This document shows positions 62,227 to 64,000 of a DNA stretch of 64,000 bases, in pieces. Position 1 is the stretch's first letter. Every line of letters begins with the position of its first letter. The stretch comes from Microcella alkalica (GTDB lineage Bacteria > Actinomycetota > Actinomycetes > Actinomycetales > Microbacteriaceae). The notes under the pieces are model-generated. The model worked only from the letters and a program-made list of their open reading frames with translations, did not search any database and was not told the origin of the DNA. The position numbers and the translations under genes were made by a program. The stretch covers positions 831,372-895,371 of the forward strand of contig NZ_JACGWX010000001.1 of the NCBI RefSeq assembly GCF_014137945.1, written 5' to 3'.

Positions 62227-64000
62227 ATGCCCGCCCCCATCGAGGACTACGCCGTCATCGGCGACTGCCACACGGCCGCGCTCATCAGTCGGCAGGGGGC
62301 GATCGACTGGCTGTGCCTGCCGCGGTTCGACTCGGCCTCGATGTTCGGCGCCCTGCTCGGCACCGAGGAGCACGGGCAATGGCTGCTGCGACCCATCGGA
62401 GCCGTCGAGTGCGCGGAGCGCCACTACGAGGAGGACACCCTCGTGCTCGTCACGCGCTGGCGGTCGCCGACCGGCGAGATCGAGGTGATCGACGCCATGC
62501 CCCACGGAGACCGCCGAGCCGACCTCGTGCGCCGCGTGCGGGGCATCAGCGGCGAGGTCGCCGTCGAGCAGTTGCTGCGGATCAGGTTCGACTACGCGAG
62601 CGCGATGCCGTGGATGCGGCAGGGGGGCACGGACGAGCATCCCGCTCTCGTCGCGATCGCGGGGCCGGACGCGGTCGTCGTCCGAGGGCCTCGCTTCCGT
62701 GCGGTCGATCACGCGCACCGCGCCGAGTTCGTCGTGCGGGAGGGAGAGACGGTGGACACCGTGCTCACCTGGTTCCCCGCCCACCGGGTCGCGCCGGAGC
62801 CCCTCGACATCGACGGGCAGCTCGATCGCACCCGCGAATGGTGGCGCGACTGGGCGAGCACGTGCGCGGCGCCCGGCGCCTACGACGAGCACGTGCGGCG
62901 GTCGCTGCTCGTGCTGCGCGCGCTCACGCACGAGGACACCGGCGGCATCGTCGCCGCGCCGACGACGAGCCTGCCGGAGGACATGGGAGGCAGCCGCAAC
63001 TGGGACTACCGCTACGTGTGGCTGCGCGACGCCGCGCTCACGCTCGAGGCGCTCATGCTGCACGGATATCAGACCGGCGCCGCCGAGTGGCGGGCGTGGC
63101 TGCTGCGCGCGATCGCAGGCGACCCGCAGGACCTGCAGATCATGTACGGCCTCTCGGGCGAGCGGCGGCTGACCGAGTACGAGCTCGACTCGCTGCCCGG
63201 CTATCGGGGGTCGGCGCCCGTGCGCATCGGGAACGGCGCGTACACGCAGTTCCAGGGCGACATCTTCGGCGAGGTGCTCATCGCCCTCGATCGCGCGCGC
63301 GACCTCGGCATCGAGGAGGACGAGTTCTCGTGGGCGCTGCAGACCGAGCTGCTGAAGCACGCGGAGAAGCACCTCGACCGCCGCGACAACGGCATCTGGG
63401 AGATCCGCGGACCGCACCGCACCTTCACGCACTCGCGCGCGATGCTGTGGGCGGCCTTCGACCGGGGCGCGCACGCCGTGCGCGTGCACGGCCTCTCCGG
63501 CGACGCCGAGCGCTGGGAGGCGCTCCGCGACGGGCTCCGCGAGGAGATCATGCGCAACGGCGTGAGCGAGGGCGGATGGTTCGTGCAGCACTACGAGACC
63601 GAGGAGGTCGACGCCTCGCTGCTGCAGCTCGCGCACATCGGCTTCGTCGCCTACGACGACCCGCGGATGCTCGCGACCGTCGCGCGCATCGAGGAGACCC
63701 TCCTGCGCGGCGGCCTGCCGCTGCGCTACCGCACCGAGTCGGGGATCGACGGGCTGCCCGGGGACGAGCACCCGTTCCTCGCGTGCGCGTTCTGGCTCGT
63801 CGAGAACTACGCGCGGGGCGGACGCCTCGACGACGGCGTGGCGCTCATGGACCGCCTCGTCGGGCTCGCGAACGACGTCCGGGCTCCTCGCCGAGGAGTA
63901 CGACGTCGACGACGAGCGCCACATGGGCAATACGCCGCAAGCCCTCTCGCACCTCGCCCTCGTGCGCGCAGCGGATGCGATCGCGACCGAGCGCAAGCGG
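62227..64000 (+). CDS. GH15 glycoside hydrolase (glucoamylase/trehalase-like), frameshifted near the C-terminus
   Basis: Inverting alpha-glucosidase family that includes actinobacterial trehalases. Visible motifs: [28 protein letters not shown] at the N-terminus, [16 protein letters not shown] (substrate site), and the catalytic-end segment [16 protein letters not shown]. The reading frame is sound to about 63878; there a single extra C shifts it. Removing it restores GLLAEEYDVDDERHMGNTPQALSHLAL, the expected family C-terminus, to the window end (64000). The lesion is either real or an assembly error. ATG 62227 has GGGAGG touching it and a TTGGCT 6 nt upstream. The 3' end may extend past the window. 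Confidence 0.88.
   Translation, partial: [591 protein letters not shown]

Noticed and set aside
60766..63996. 1076-codon open frame on - over GH15 and zwf
   Set aside because: Joins antisense of GH15 with a wrong frame of zwf. The true genes have clear family motifs.
1..64000. Frequent GGATGC/GCATCC hexamers
   Set aside because: They are noticeable in coding and intergenic DNA, but a rough expectation from about 70% GC is not clearly exceeded by eye. A k-mer count would be needed.
1..64000. tRNA, rRNA, CRISPR, insertion sequences, prophage genes
   Set aside because: None seen: no cloverleaf-like intergenic segments, no regular spacer-repeat arrays, no transposase or integrase motifs.

Overview
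This 64 kb window is high-GC chromosomal DNA from an actinobacterium. The gene content fits Microbacteriaceae: an actinobacterial qcrCAB/ctaCDEF respiratory supercomplex, wag31/sepF next to the division and cell-wall (dcw) cluster, a PASTA kinase, class II DAHP synthase, GarA and leaderless genes behind TANNNT boxes. The order follows the Mycobacterium tuberculosis segment from wag31 (Rv2145c) through pknL/aroG/fadD15 to qcrCAB/ctaE/trpD, so this is mostly vertically inherited core genome. No rRNA, tRNA, insertion sequence, prophage or CRISPR array was recognised.

Layout. 1-10.2 kb: trpD (cut by the window start), then ctaE-qcrC-qcrA-qcrB on +, a HAD hydrolase, a broken GNAT gene, a GNAT, and ctaC-ctaD-ctaF on -, followed by erpA. 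10.3-20.7 kb: M20 peptidase, DUF3043 protein, hisD-nrdR-pyrD, a flavin reductase-like protein, a lone MT0933-type small protein, dnaE and rluD. 20.7-38.1 kb: the dcw cluster, all on -, read from mraZ to wag31: mraZ, rsmH, ftsL-like, ftsI, murE, a shortened murF-like gene, mraY, murD, ftsW, murG, murC, ftsQ, ftsZ, yggS, sepF, yggT, wag31. Many of these overlap as ATGA or GTGA, so translation is probably coupled. 38.5-50.6 kb: DUF3040 protein, polyprenyl synthase, Rv2175c-like protein, LysM protein, Eis-like GNAT, PASTA Ser/Thr kinase, DAHP synthase, acyltransferase, ROK kinase and fadD15. 50.6-64 kb: def, a MinD-like ATPase, pyruvate carboxylase, parA, garA with two merR genes and a CDP-alcohol phosphatidyltransferase, a repeat protein, an SDR, zwf and a GH15 enzyme that carries a frameshift at the right edge.

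How it works together. The left part encodes the cytochrome bcc-aa3 supercomplex. The centre makes and polymerises lipid II and positions the septum (FtsZ, SepF, Wag31). Around it sit a PASTA kinase and two proteins of known mycobacterial kinase-substrate families (Rv2175c-like, GarA). The right part is central metabolism (pyruvate carboxylase, G6P dehydrogenase, GarA).

Most unusual points. (1) The murF position in the dcw cluster holds a 216-residue protein that matches only the C-terminal half of MurF, has no P-loop and has lost the catalytic motif, yet keeps ATGA coupling to murE. (2) MurE has FDSR where diaminopimelate-adding enzymes have DNPR. (3) About fifteen genes start 5-9 nt after a TANNNT -10 box, so leaderless initiation seems to be the default here and decides several starts. 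(4) GTGGAG MraZ-type operators precede mraZ, and a second array points the other way. (5) One GNAT gene has decayed by a nonsense change, frameshifts and a deletion, and the GH15 gene has a single-base frameshift.
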